Shown: piece after piece, positions 26,757-35,572 of the stretch | How positions within the stretch are numbered: the first letter of the stretch is position 1 | Layout of the letters: each line of letters starts with the position of its first letter | Source of the DNA: Alloprevotella sp. oral taxon 473 str. F0040 | GTDB taxonomy: Bacteria; Bacteroidota; Bacteroidia; Bacteroidales; Bacteroidaceae | NCBI RefSeq assembly: GCF_000318095.2 | Contig: NZ_KB290716.1 | Location: forward strand, 20,426-84,425 | Length of the DNA stretch: 64,000 bases | Reading direction: 5' to 3' | Translations under genes and position numbers: made by a program | Notes under the pieces: model-generated | Told to the model about the DNA's origin: nothing | The model's database searches: none | What the model saw: the letters and a program-made list of their open reading frames with translations, nothing else

Positions 26757-26945
26757 TTACTCAGCAACCTCAGCCTTTACGATAGCAATCTTACCACGAT
26801 AGTAGCCGCAAGAGGGGCAAACAGTGTGATAAAGATGGAAAGCACCGCAGTTGCTGCACTTTGCGAGCGTAGGAGCTACAGCTCCATCATGGGTGCGACG
26901 CTTGAGGGTACGAGTCTTCGATTGTCTTCTTTTAGGATGTGCCAT
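26757..26945 (-). CDS. rpmF: 50S ribosomal protein L32
   Basis: A 62-residue basic protein starting MAHPKRRQSKTRTLKRRTHD, the characteristic L32 N-terminus. It retains all four cysteines of the zinc-binding form (CSNC near 32-35 and CPSC near 48-51). It lies between yceD/DUF177 and fabH, as in most bacteria, which supports coupling of ribosome and lipid synthesis. Confidence 0.97.
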   Translation of the reverse strand: MAHPKRRQSKTRTLKRRTHDGAVAPTLAKCSNCGAFHLYHTVCPSCGYYRGKIAIVKAEVAE

Positions 26946-27141
26946 TGTTGTATTGTATTTTTTGTATTATTGTTCGTAAGTTGATTATGAATCTCTTTTA
27001 CATCATGCTAGCCGTCATCTCAAGGAGAGAATCCAACAGGTTGAATCAAGAGCTATAATGCACAAGAAAAGAACAGCGAGGTTGCCAACTTCTCCGAATT
27101 AGGCTACGGAGTTTGCTGCTCGAATATCGCGTGCTATGGAA

Positions 27142-27621
27142 TCAAGATGAGAAATCTGTACTATTGTCCTCGGAATCCTCCTCTGCGGAGAAGCGACTCA
27201 TCATGTCAGCATTGCACTCACCTTCTGGATGCACTCGCTGGAGTGGCAAATTGAGAGCAATAGATTCAAAGATATCCCAAGCTGTGTCGTAGTGAGTCTG
27301 CGAGAAGGGAATGACAATCAAATCCGCATCTGCGTTATCATCATCATAGCCCACACGGAGTTCTTCTTCAAAAACAATGGGAATAGTGGTTGGATCAAGG
27401 CAACGATCACATGCCACTACCACTGTTCCTTCACCTTTATAGGTAAACAGATAGGTATCTCCTGCACCAAATCGTACGCGCATTTCGACCTTCACGTCTC
27501 CGCCAATGATTTCGCTTTGCTCTAAATCAGCGAAATAGTCATTACTGAGGTGAAGTGTACGTGCAACAGCTTCGTGCTGAACGCTGCGCAGGGGGACTAT
27601 GTATGCGTCTTTACTAGACAT
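27142..27621 (-). CDS. YceD/DUF177 family protein
   Basis: A 159-residue acidic protein of the DUF177 (YceD) family, which is nearly always encoded directly upstream of rpmF and has been linked to 23S rRNA processing. A recognisable central segment is VVVACDRCLDPTTIPIVFEEELRVGY, with the conserved CxRCL. Only one CxxC-like pair is present. It begins the operon with rpmF, fabH and era. The 196-base gap to rpmF contains no other gene that I can see. Confidence 0.88.
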   Translation of the reverse strand: MSSKDAYIVPLRSVQHEAVARTLHLSNDYFADLEQSEIIGGDVKVEMRVRFGAGDTYLFTYKGEGTVVVACDRCLDPTTIPIVFEEELRVGYDDDNADADLIVIPFSQTHYDTAWDIFESIALNLPLQRVHPEGECNADMMSRFSAEEDSEDNSTDFSS

Positions 27622-27629
27622 ATCGAGTG

Positions 27630-27660
27630 CAAAGTTACGTCTTTTTTATGAAACGACTAA
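27630..27660 (-). promoter_or_regulatory. Putative promoter of the yceD operon
   Basis: TAACTTTG on the minus strand (27637-27630) matches the -7 consensus. The -33 position, 19 bases upstream, reads TTAG (27660-27657) and is imperfect. The -7 box is only 9 bases from the annotated start, so translation may begin close to the transcript end. Confidence 0.4.
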
Positions 27661-27680
27661 GTTTTTCCTTGCAAAAATGA

Positions 27681-27709
27681 GGTGACAAGGCCAAAAAAGC
27701 CTTGTCACC
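27681..27709 (-). terminator. Terminator of rho
   Basis: Perfect 11-bp arms GGTGACAAGGC and GCCTTGTCACC enclose a 7-base loop, about 50 bases past the rho stop; TCATTTTTGC follows on the minus strand. The rho message thus seems to end at an intrinsic hairpin. Confidence 0.75.
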
Positions 27710-27757
27710 AGGTAGTTTATTGTTGTTTTCGTGATAAAACTCACTCATACCAACAGT

Positions 27758-29980
27758 TTACTTGTTCATTTTCATCAAGAATTCTTCATTAGAACGAGAA
27801 TCTTCCAGACGTTTCTTCACGAAGTCCATAGCCTCAACACTACTCATATCACCGATAAACTTACGGATAATATACATGCGGTTAAGCGTGTTATCATCGA
27901 GCAAGAGGTCATCGCGACGTGTAGAACTTTGGATAAGATTGACAGCAGGGAAGATGCGCTTATTAGCCAGAGTACGATCAAGCTGCAACTCCATATTACC
28001 AGTACCCTTGAACTCTTCAAAAATCACTTCATCCATCTTCGATCCCGTGTCGGTCAATGCCGTTGCAATGATGGTGAGCGAACCACCGTTCTCGATGTTG
28101 CGTGCAGCACCAAAGAAGCGTTTGGGCTTTTGGAGCGCATTGGCATCCACACCACCAGTGAGAATCTTCCCTGAAGTAGGAGCCACAGTATTAAATGCTC
28201 GCGCAAGACGAGTGATTGAATCTAAGAAAATAACGACATCATGACCACATTCTACCATGCGTTTTGCCTTCTCAAGCACCATTTGAGCAATGCGCACGTG
28301 ATGCGTGGCAGGTTCATCAAAAGTTGAAGCTATCACCTCGGCGTTCACCGTTCGCGCCATATCCGTCACTTCTTCTGGACGCTCATCAATCAGGAGCATC
28401 ATGAGATAAGTTTCAGGATAATTAGCCGCAATGGCATTAGCGATTTGCTTCATCAAGATGGTCTTACCTGTCTTGGGTTGAGCCACTATGAGAGCACGTT
28501 GTCCCTTACCTATTGGAGAAAACAGATCAACCGTGCGACAAGCGAGCGGTGCATTAGGCTGCGTAGAGAGCTTAAACTGCTCGTCTGGGAAAAGAGGAGT
28601 GAGGTGTTCAAAAGCTATGCGGTCACGCACTTGGCTTGGAGCCAATCCATTGATGCGATCCACACTGGTTAGCGTGAAATATTTCTCACCTTCCTTGGGC
28701 ACTTTCACCTTTCCTTCGATCACATCCCCCATTTTTAGCGCATAATTGCGCACTTGATTTTGGGTTACAAAGATATCATCAGGAGAAGGCATGTAGTTAT
28801 AATCCGACGAACGAAGGAACCCAGTGCCCTGTGGCGTGAGTTCTAAAACTCCTGTTCCATCGATGACAACATCAAGCAGAGTAGGAGGTTGCACCACGGG
28901 GGCACTCTCCTCACGATTCAGCAACTGAGGATTGACCAATGCATCATCTTTAAACTTGCGGAATCGAGGCACCTGCTGTGGTTCAGGCTCACTATAATAA
29001 GGTTGTTCTTGTAGTTCGGGAATAAAACTGAAATCAGTGCTATTGATAACAGGCACATCTTCTACTATCACAAAATCACTCTCTGGAGCTTTCTCCAACA
29101 CAGGCAAATTAGCATACTGCGGTTGGCTGCGTTGTTGGAAATGCTGTGATAGAGTTGCCAAAGGATTGTGCAGCGCAGGGTGTTTCTCTTCACTCTCCTC
29201 AGTCTCCGCTGTAGTTGATTCAGCGGCAGCAGCTTGCTGTCTCATTTGTGCTAAGATAAAGTCTGGAAGATCGTCGTTTTCAGCTTCGTTAACCACCGCA
29301 CTACCAGAGGAGACCTTAGAAAAGGCAGTCTCAGAAGTCGTTGTAACATCTACCGTAGGAGTGTTGTCATGAGCCACTTCGATGTTTTCATTCATGACAG
29401 AACCTTCAGCCACAGGCTTAATCTCTTTTATAGCTCTCGGTGTATCCATTGCAGGAGATTGATTTCCGAACATACCAGTAAGCCCAGAAGGCGTATCAAA
29501 AGTCAATGAAGTATTTGACAATTGAGCTTGACGCATCATCGTTTTTTGACGAAACATCATTTCTTCATAGGCACGTCGTTGTTCCACTTCAGCCTTTGTA
29601 GGGCGTCCTCTCTTACGCTTAGGAGGCTCCTCCACATGATCAGCAGCAAGCAAAGCTTGCACAGCCTCAGCTTCAGTCTCACGCGCCTTAGCTGCTACCA
29701 TTCTTTTAGCTGCACGTTCATCTCTCGCGCTATCAAAGCGTTCACTATTCCCTGTTTGAGTGGCAGAATACACGTGATCCTGTCCATAAGTAGTGATACG
29801 TCTACGTCTAGGCGCAGCTTCCACCCCATTGCTCACTTCATCAGCTTGAGCATCAATAATATCATACACCAGCTGTTCACGAATGCTACTGGTGTAGTTT
29901 GGCGTCTTCATCGCACTGGCCATCGCTTGAAGTTCTTCGATGCTCATTGCGAGAAGCTGTTCTTTCGTATATTTTGGCAT
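27758..29980 (-). CDS. rho: Transcription termination factor Rho with long disordered insertion
   Basis: Rho is a hexameric RNA helicase that ends transcription. This copy has 740 residues against about 420 in enterobacteria. Residues 1-45 form the Rho N-terminal helical domain, ~50-365 a low-complexity, Gln/Glu/Ser/Thr-rich region with an AT-hook-like KRKRGRPTK (121-129), ~366-440 the RNA-binding cold-shock domain, and ~475-740 the ATPase, with Walker A QPKTGKT (501-507), Walker B VVIFLDS (582-588) and the Q/R-loop region ALTDTGSKMDEVIFEEFKGTG. All catalytic elements are intact. Large insertions are known in Bacteroidota Rho and have been linked to condensate formation. It is transcribed alone, divergent from the ABC-F gene. 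Confidence 0.97.
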   Translation of the reverse strand: MPKYTKEQLLAMSIEELQAMASAMKTPNYTSSIREQLVYDIIDAQADEVSNGVEAAPRRRRITTYGQDHVYSATQTGNSERFDSARDERAAKRMVAAKARETEAEAVQALLAADHVEEPPKRKRGRPTKAEVEQRRAYEEMMFRQKTMMRQAQLSNTSLTFDTPSGLTGMFGNQSPAMDTPRAIKEIKPVAEGSVMNENIEVAHDNTPTVDVTTTSETAFSKVSSGSAVVNEAENDDLPDFILAQMRQQAAAAESTTAETEESEEKHPALHNPLATLSQHFQQRSQPQYANLPVLEKAPESDFVIVEDVPVINSTDFSFIPELQEQPYYSEPEPQQVPRFRKFKDDALVNPQLLNREESAPVVQPPTLLDVVIDGTGVLELTPQGTGFLRSSDYNYMPSPDDIFVTQNQVRNYALKMGDVIEGKVKVPKEGEKYFTLTSVDRINGLAPSQVRDRIAFEHLTPLFPDEQFKLSTQPNAPLACRTVDLFSPIGKGQRALIVAQPKTGKTILMKQIANAIAANYPETYLMMLLIDERPEEVTDMARTVNAEVIASTFDEPATHHVRIAQMVLEKAKRMVECGHDVVIFLDSITRLARAFNTVAPTSGKILTGGVDANALQKPKRFFGAARNIENGGSLTIIATALTDTGSKMDEVIFEEFKGTGNMELQLDRTLANKRIFPAVNLIQSSTRRDDLLLDDNTLNRMYIIRKFIGDMSSVEAMDFVKKRLEDSRSNEEFLMKMNK

Positions 29981-30139
29981 AGAGGGGAAATAAATGTCTT
30001 TGTTCTAAAATAGAGCCACCACCCCATCCACATCTCTGCGAATGAATGATTAATTGAATATAATAAATGAGGTGGGATTAAAATTCTGCGGAAATGCGAG
30101 AATCACAATATAGTTCAGTTGTCAACAAGCATTTTCTCC

Positions 30140-30164
30140 ACAGCAGAATCCACAATTCTGCTGT
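30140..30164. promoter_or_regulatory. 10-bp dyad between divergent rho and ABC-F genes
   Basis: ACAGCAGAAT (30140-30149) and ATTCTGCTGT (30155-30164) are perfect complements around a 5-base centre, in the 315-base gap between rho and the ABC-F gene. It may be an operator or an RNA hairpin in one of the leaders. On the minus strand TACTTTTG (30224-30217) nearby matches a -7 box for rho, without a good -33. Nothing else is recognised in the gap. Confidence 0.45.
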
Positions 30165-30295
30165 TTAATAAAGTACTGCTAATGTGACTTTGAATAAAAC
30201 ACATGGTTTTCAACTGCAAAAGTATAACAATTCTCTTAATTATACGAATTAACTCCTCTCTTTTTTGTAAATTCGCTTCATAAAATTTTCCATTC

Positions 30296-32167
30296 ATGGC
30301 CACTCCTTACTTAGATATACAGAATTTAACCAAGAGCATCGGTGATTTAATTCTCTTCGAAGATTTATCTTTCAGTGTTGCGGAGGGACAACACGTGGGA
30401 CTCATTGCCAGAAATGGTGCAGGAAAATCCACCTTGCTGAGTCTCATTGCAGGAAAAGACACCGCAGACTCTGGAGATATTGTTTTTCAGAAAGGGCTGC
30501 GCATAGGTATGCTCGAACAGACTCCCGACTTTTCGCCTGAAATGCCCGTGCGACAAGCCGTAGCGAGTCGACTACGCGCTGAGTATGCCTCACTCCTCAT
30601 TGCCGATGAAGGCCAGACGTTACAGGCACACACTGATACTTTCGATGCAGATGAAGAATGGACAGAAGTGCAACTTCGAGCCCAACAAATCCTCACCCAA
30701 CTTAAAATCACCCAGCTCGATAAACCCATTGGCCTTCTTTCTGGTGGACAACAAAAGAGAGTGGCCTTGGCTTCTGTGCTCATTGCCAATCCAGATTTAC
30801 TCATTCTCGATGAACCCACTAACCATCTCGACCTCGAAATGATTGAGTGGCTTGAAAAATATCTTCAACGCAACACAAAAGCTCTGCTACTCGTCACCCA
30901 CGATCGCTACTTTCTAGATCGCGTGTGCCAGTCTATCGTAGAGATCGATCAGCAAACGGCTTATAGCTACAAAGGAAATTATGCCTACTATTTAGAGAAG
31001 CGCGATGAGCGCATAGCTGCTACGAATGCAAATATAGACCGTGCGCGCAATCTATATCGCAAAGAACTCGACTGGATGCGCCGCCAACCACAAGCACGCG
31101 GTCACAAAAGTCGCTCACGCAAAGAGGCTTTTTACGAACTGGAACAACAGGCTAAACGCCGTACAGAAGAGCGAGCAGCGCGCCTCAATGTCAAAGCTGG
31201 CTACATCGGGTCTAAAATTTTTGAAGCCGAATATGTGTCAAAGACATTTGAAGATGGCGTAGTAATCCTCAAAGACTTCTATTACAATTTCTCACGCTTT
31301 GAGAAGATGGGCATCGTTGGCAACAATGGTACAGGCAAAAGTACCTTTATCAAGATGCTCCTCGGACAAGTGCCACCCTCAAGTGGTCGTTTTGTAGTCG
31401 GCGAAACAGTAAAATTCGGTTATTTCTCTCAAGATGGGCTTCCCCTTGACACGCAGATGAAAGTCATTGATGTGGTGCGTAATGTGGCCGAAACAGTGGA
31501 CCTCGGTGGCGGTCGTCACCTCACTGCCATGCAGTTTCTCACCCACTTCCTCTTCCCCCCAGCGCGCCAACAAGACTACGTCTACAAACTTTCGGGCGGA
31601 GAACGTCGTCGACTCCAGTTGTGTCTTGTGCTCATGCAAGCTCCCAATTTCCTCATCCTCGACGAACCGACCAATGACCTCGACATTGCCACCCTACAAT
31701 TGCTTGAAGAATACTTAGCCGACTTTCGTGGATGTGTCATTGTTGTCAGCCACGATCGTTATTTTATGGACAAGGTCGTCGATCACCTTCTCGTGTTCAA
31801 AGGCGATGGTGTAGTGGACGATTTCCCTGGCAACTACTCTCAGTATCGTGAGTATCTCCAAATAAAAGAGAAGGAGGAGGTGCGCGAACGCAAAGAGCAA
31901 CGCCCCGATACCACAGATACCCGCAAACCCATCCACGAAGGAAGTGATCGTCGCCGAAAACTGACCTTCAAAGAACGTCGTGAGTTTGAACAACTCGAAA
32001 CTGAAATCGAACAACTCGAAACAGAAAAAACAGAAATCCATGGCACCCTCTCTTCAGGTTCGGCCTCTGTCGAAGAGATCACCCAACTTTCCAAACGTCT
32101 TCCCCTACTGGAAGAAGAATTAGAAGAGAAATCCATGCGCTGGCTCGAACTATCGGAGTTTGCTTAA
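30296..32167 (+). CDS. ABC-F family ATPase (Uup-like)
   Basis: The 623-residue protein has two ABC ATPase domains and no membrane part. Domain 1: Walker A RNGAGKST (39-46), signature LSGGQ (148-152) and Walker B LLILDEPTNHLD (168-179). Domain 2: GNNGTGKST, LSGGE and FLILDEPTNDLD. A charged linker joins them, and the C-terminus (about 530-620) is a predicted coiled coil, as in Uup. ABC-F proteins act on the ribosome, and Uup relatives influence translation of difficult sequences and DNA transposon excision. Antibiotic-resistance members have different linkers, so resistance is not inferred. rarA follows directly. Confidence 0.92.
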   Translation: MATPYLDIQNLTKSIGDLILFEDLSFSVAEGQHVGLIARNGAGKSTLLSLIAGKDTADSGDIVFQKGLRIGMLEQTPDFSPEMPVRQAVASRLRAEYASLLIADEGQTLQAHTDTFDADEEWTEVQLRAQQILTQLKITQLDKPIGLLSGGQQKRVALASVLIANPDLLILDEPTNHLDLEMIEWLEKYLQRNTKALLLVTHDRYFLDRVCQSIVEIDQQTAYSYKGNYAYYLEKRDERIAATNANIDRARNLYRKELDWMRRQPQARGHKSRSRKEAFYELEQQAKRRTEERAARLNVKAGYIGSKIFEAEYVSKTFEDGVVILKDFYYNFSRFEKMGIVGNNGTGKSTFIKMLLGQVPPSSGRFVVGETVKFGYFSQDGLPLDTQMKVIDVVRNVAETVDLGGGRHLTAMQFLTHFLFPPARQQDYVYKLSGGERRRLQLCLVLMQAPNFLILDEPTNDLDIATLQLLEEYLADFRGCVIVVSHDRYFMDKVVDHLLVFKGDGVVDDFPGNYSQYREYLQIKEKEEVRERKEQRPDTTDTRKPIHEGSDRRRKLTFKERREFEQLETEIEQLETEKTEIHGTLSSGSASVEEITQLSKRLPLLEEELEEKSMRWLELSEFA

Positions 32168-32255
32168 CAATGAAACTACCATTTTCTTAGCTCTTCACTC
32201 CTCCCCCTATCATCTCATAGCTATTGTACAACGTCTACTTTCACACTTCCACACA

Positions 32256-33524
32256 TTGAAACCTCTAGCCGAACGCCTACGTCCCACTACCCTCTCCAAC
32301 TACATTGGCCAAAGTCATTTGGTCGGTGAAGGGGCTGTGCTACGTCGCATGATTGAAAGTGGGCGCATTTCATCTTTTATTCTTTGGGGGCCTCCTGGGG
32401 TTGGTAAAACTACCTTGGCAAAAATCGTGGCATCCACCCTCGATGCGCCTTTCTACACGCTCAGTGCTGTGACAAGTGGCGTAAAAGAAGTGCGTGAAGT
32501 CATCAGCCAAGCCAAAAATCAACAATTCTTTGGATCGGTCAATCCCATCTTATTTATAGATGAAATTCATCGTTTCTCAAAATCTCAACAAGACTCGCTT
32601 CTCGCAGCGGTCGAAACTGGAGAAATCACGCTCATAGGTGCGACGACCGAAAACCCATCGTTCGAGGTGATACGCCCTCTTCTCTCACGTTGTCAGGTGT
32701 ATGTACTACAACCCCTCAATGAGACGGAACTACTCCAACTTGTTGATCATGCCATTCATCAAGACATCCTCCTTCGCGAACGCAAGTTTGAAGTTAAAGA
32801 GACCGAGGCACTTGTACGATTTAGCGGTGGAGATGCAAGAAAACTCCTCAACATCCTTGAGTTACTTGTTAATGCTACGACAGAAGACGCCACAATCCTC
32901 GTCGACAATGCCACTGTCACCAATCGTCTTCAGGAAAACCCCATGGCCTATGATAAAGAAGGGGAGATGCACTATGACATCATCTCCGCTTTCATCAAGA
33001 GCATCCGAGGAAGTGACCCCGATGCAGCCATCTATTGGTTAGCACGTATGATAGCTGGCGGAGAAGACCCCAAATTTATAGCCCGTCGTTTGGTGATTAG
33101 TGCCAGCGAAGACATCGGACTAGCCAATCCCAATGCCCTGCTCATTGCCAATGCTGCCTTTGATGCAGTCAATAAAATAGGATGGCCAGAGGGGCGCATT
33201 CCCTTAGCGGAGGCCACCATATACTTGGCCACCTCTCCCAAATCCAATTCGGCATACAACGCCATCAACGCTGCATTGGCCTTTGTCGAAGAATCCGGCA
33301 ACATCCCTGTGCCTCTCCATTTGCGCAACGCTCCAACTTCGCTCATGAAGTCGCTCAATTACGGAACTGACTATCTCTATCCTCACGACTTTCCTCAACA
33401 TTTCACTCCACAGTCCTACATGCCCGAGACCATCCAAGGCAACCAATTTTGGCATCCTGCCGACAATGCCGCAGAAGAGCGTCATAAGTCTTGGCTTTCT
33501 CAATTATGGAACCGACAAGAATAA
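32256..33524 (+). CDS. rarA: Replication-associated recombination AAA ATPase RarA/MgsA
   Basis: RarA acts at stalled replication forks. The AAA+ domain shows GPPGVGKTT (Walker A), PILFIDEIHRF (Walker B), GATTENPSFEV (sensor 1) and LLSRC, followed by the MgsA C-terminal tetramerisation region. I place the start at TTG 32256, which gives MKPLAERLRP and matches the family N-terminus, with 422 residues. The frame is open back to another TTG at 32160, which overlaps the ABC-F stop by 8 bases and would add 32 residues without family features. No in-frame ATG exists nearby; the ATG at 32170 leads to a stop after six codons. Confidence 0.93.
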   Translation: MKPLAERLRPTTLSNYIGQSHLVGEGAVLRRMIESGRISSFILWGPPGVGKTTLAKIVASTLDAPFYTLSAVTSGVKEVREVISQAKNQQFFGSVNPILFIDEIHRFSKSQQDSLLAAVETGEITLIGATTENPSFEVIRPLLSRCQVYVLQPLNETELLQLVDHAIHQDILLRERKFEVKETEALVRFSGGDARKLLNILELLVNATTEDATILVDNATVTNRLQENPMAYDKEGEMHYDIISAFIKSIRGSDPDAAIYWLARMIAGGEDPKFIARRLVISASEDIGLANPNALLIANAAFDAVNKIGWPEGRIPLAEATIYLATSPKSNSAYNAINAALAFVEESGNIPVPLHLRNAPTSLMKSLNYGTDYLYPHDFPQHFTPQSYMPETIQGNQFWHPADNAAEERHKSWLSQLWNRQE

Positions 33525-33604
33525 TCCTATCCTGTTTTCTCAAAACTATGGTGGGTCCCCCTCTAATGTTTAACCTATAAAGGCGCAGTGCGCTGTCCCG
33601 CATT

Positions 33605-33946
33605 ATGAGAATTGTACAAATGCTCCAGTTGGAACAAAACCCAGACCTTATCCGTCAATATCGCTACTTCCATTCTCGTGAAGGCATCTGGCCAGAAATC
33701 CTACAAGGCATCAAAGACAGTGGCATTCTCGAGATGGAAATCTACCTTTTAGACCACTATCTCTGCATGATTGTAGACTTGCCTGAAGACCTGTCTTGGC
33801 AAGAAGCCATGGACCGCATGGCCAAAGCACCACGTCAAGCAGAATGGGAAAACTTTGTATCTCAATTCCAACGTGCAGCTGCCGATGCTCGCAGCGACGA
33901 GAAATGGCAACGTATGGAACGAATTTTTCATCTGTACTCCGATTAA
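33605..33946 (+). CDS. L-rhamnose mutarotase family protein
   Basis: A 113-residue dimeric alpha/beta-barrel type protein of the RhaM family, which interconverts the anomers of L-rhamnose. The diagnostic N-terminal stretch IRQYRYFHSREGIWPEI carries the active-site Tyr and His23, with Glu26 and Trp29. The centre contains EIYLLDHYLCMIVD and WEAM-like WQEAMDRMAKAP. No other rhamnose gene is present in the window, so a more general sugar mutarotase role is possible. It follows rarA by 80 bases and is followed by a terminator shared with miaA. Confidence 0.88.
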   Translation: MRIVQMLQLEQNPDLIRQYRYFHSREGIWPEILQGIKDSGILEMEIYLLDHYLCMIVDLPEDLSWQEAMDRMAKAPRQAEWENFVSQFQRAAADARSDEKWQRMERIFHLYSD

Positions 33947-34022
33947 AACCTGTCGTCACGCCCAACCCCTTATTCAACTTTATGAGAGAGACTAACCTCT
34001 TTTCTCAGACCACTTCACAAAC

Positions 34023-34069
34023 TTTGGTGCTGACACTACTAAGAATTACACAGTAGTGTCAGCACCAAA
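34023..34069. terminator. Bidirectional terminator, 18-bp perfect stem
   Basis: Positions 34023-34040 (TTTGGTGCTGACACTACT) and 34052-34069 are perfect complements with an 11-base loop. It lies between the convergent mutarotase and miaA genes, 26 bases from the miaA stop. Confidence 0.88.
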
Positions 34070-34094
34070 ACTATTTATGCACGATTTTAAACCT

Positions 34095-35015
34095 TTATCT
34101 TGAAGCGACCATCATTTGTTCTATCAGGGTCATCACACCCTTCGTATCGTTAGCATCGAACCAACGTACCGAGGTGTCTTTGTTGAGCCACGTCATTTGC
34201 TTTTTGGCAAACACACGCGTATTCTTTCGCATACGATCGAGAGCCATGTCCAACTCCCAATCTCCATCAAAATAGCGAAACATTTCCTTGTAGCCCACCG
34301 TATTTAGCGCGTTTAGTTCACGAAAAGGCAGCACCCGCTCAGCTTCTGCCAAGAAACCCTCCGCCACCATCATCGACACCCGATTATTGATGCGAGAGAA
34401 AAGTTCCTCTCTAGGACGTTGCAAACCGATTTTCACGACGTCAAAAGGTCGTTTTTTAGCTTCACCTGTGAGCAACTCGCTCACACGCTGTCCACTCTCA
34501 TAGATAATTTCTAGAGCATGCACCACACGCTTTGCATTTTGCACATCTACGCGCGCAAAATAGGCTGGATCACGCTCTTCAAGTTCTTGAAGCAGTGCAG
34601 ACAAGCCTTCACTTTCCAAGCGTGCATAGAGTGTTGTACGCACCTCTTCAGAAATAGTAGGCAAAGGATCGATGCCGCGACAAAGGGCATCGACATACAT
34701 CATGCTTCCTCCGCTCACCACGAGGGTATCATGGTCAGCAAAATGATACTCACAAACTTTCAAGGCCTCTTCTTCAAAACGCGCTGCACTATAATAATCA
34801 GTGAGTGCAAGGTTTCCTACGAAATGATGCTGCACACGAGCCAATTGCTCTGCAGTAGGAGCAGCAGTGCCGATGGGCAAATCGGCAAACATCTGACGCG
34901 AATCGGCACTAATGATGGGACAATGCAAGAACTCAGCCATTTGCAGGCTGAGTTCTGTTTTTCCTACGGCCGTAGGGCCAGTGAGAACAAAGAGTTTAGG
35001 ACGAGAACATTCCAT
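34095..35015 (-). CDS. miaA: tRNA dimethylallyltransferase
   Basis: MiaA adds a dimethylallyl group to N6 of A37 in tRNAs reading UNN codons. The 306-residue protein has the P-loop GPTAVGKTELS near residues 13-23, the DSRQ(M/V) motif ISADSRQMFADLPIGTA, and VVSGGSMMYVDALCRG. The C-terminal part contains TRVFAKKQMTWLN, typical of the family. Length is normal. It lies directly after the pRiA4b-ORF3-like gene (no gap) and downstream of lpxA; this order occurs in other Bacteroidales. Confidence 0.96.
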   Translation of the reverse strand: MECSRPKLFVLTGPTAVGKTELSLQMAEFLHCPIISADSRQMFADLPIGTAAPTAEQLARVQHHFVGNLALTDYYSAARFEEEALKVCEYHFADHDTLVVSGGSMMYVDALCRGIDPLPTISEEVRTTLYARLESEGLSALLQELEERDPAYFARVDVQNAKRVVHALEIIYESGQRVSELLTGEAKKRPFDVVKIGLQRPREELFSRINNRVSMMVAEGFLAEAERVLPFRELNALNTVGYKEMFRYFDGDWELDMALDRMRKNTRVFAKKQMTWLNKDTSVRWFDANDTKGVMTLIEQMMVASR

Positions 35016-35552
35016 TTAAAACGAAGGACTGTCAGAGATTTCAAAACCTTCCAAGTCAATTTCATCAGAATTGAAGGAGTCTATGCCGAAATCATCAAAG
35101 GATTCACTTGAGCCTCCAAAATCATTGTTCACGGAGAAGTCCATTTCCGCAATCTGCTGTGGAGCTTTGCCCACAGACTTGATTACTTCAGGCTCATCAC
35201 TACCAGGCAATTCATCACGCAAACAAAGAGAGAACACGCGATCGTTGAAAGGATCAAACACATATTCTAAATTGCGAATGCCCTTGTCCAAAAAGTCAGA
35301 GAGCAAAGTGTCAGCCATGGTGTAGAGGTCCACGTCTTCTGAAGAAGATTCGTGCATGTCCTCGCGTGTCACCTGTTCGCCACGCTCCCATTCCTCATTG
35401 CAGATGTAGAAGGAAGTCATTTGGTCATCAGGATAATTGCAGGATTCCAGCAAGACCTTGCTGAGTTCTAAGAAAGAGGCGTCCTCATCAATGAGGATGT
35501 CACGACGAAAATCATCTACTTCGTCGCAAACCACTCTAATAAGATATTGCAT
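35016..35552 (-). CDS. Plasmid pRiA4b ORF-3-like / IS1096 passenger TnpR-like protein
   Basis: The 178-residue acidic protein begins with a pRiA4b ORF-3-like domain (about residues 1-110; YLIRVVCDEVDDFRRDILI, MTSFYICNEEWERG, and LEYVFDPFNDRVFSLCL are recognisable). The last ~60 residues are low-complexity and rich in Asp, Ser and Phe. Proteins of this type are sometimes labelled as transposon passengers, but in Bacteroidales they sit as a chromosomal gene next to miaA and lpxA, as here. Function unknown. Its stop is directly adjacent to the miaA start, indicating translational coupling. Confidence 0.75.
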   Translation of the reverse strand: MQYLIRVVCDEVDDFRRDILIDEDASFLELSKVLLESCNYPDDQMTSFYICNEEWERGEQVTREDMHESSSEDVDLYTMADTLLSDFLDKGIRNLEYVFDPFNDRVFSLCLRDELPGSDEPEVIKSVGKAPQQIAEMDFSVNNDFGGSSESFDDFGIDSFNSDEIDLEGFEISDSPSF

Positions 35553-35572
35553 ATAGCAGAGCGTTCGTGAGA

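Noticed and set aside
30296-32167. ABC-F antibiotic resistance protein
   Set aside because: The C-terminal coiled coil and overall length fit Uup-like housekeeping members, and the context is DNA metabolism.
35016-35552. Transposon gene (IS1096 passenger)
   Set aside because: The name derives from a distant family; no terminal repeats or transposase are present, and the gene has a stable position beside lpxA and miaA.
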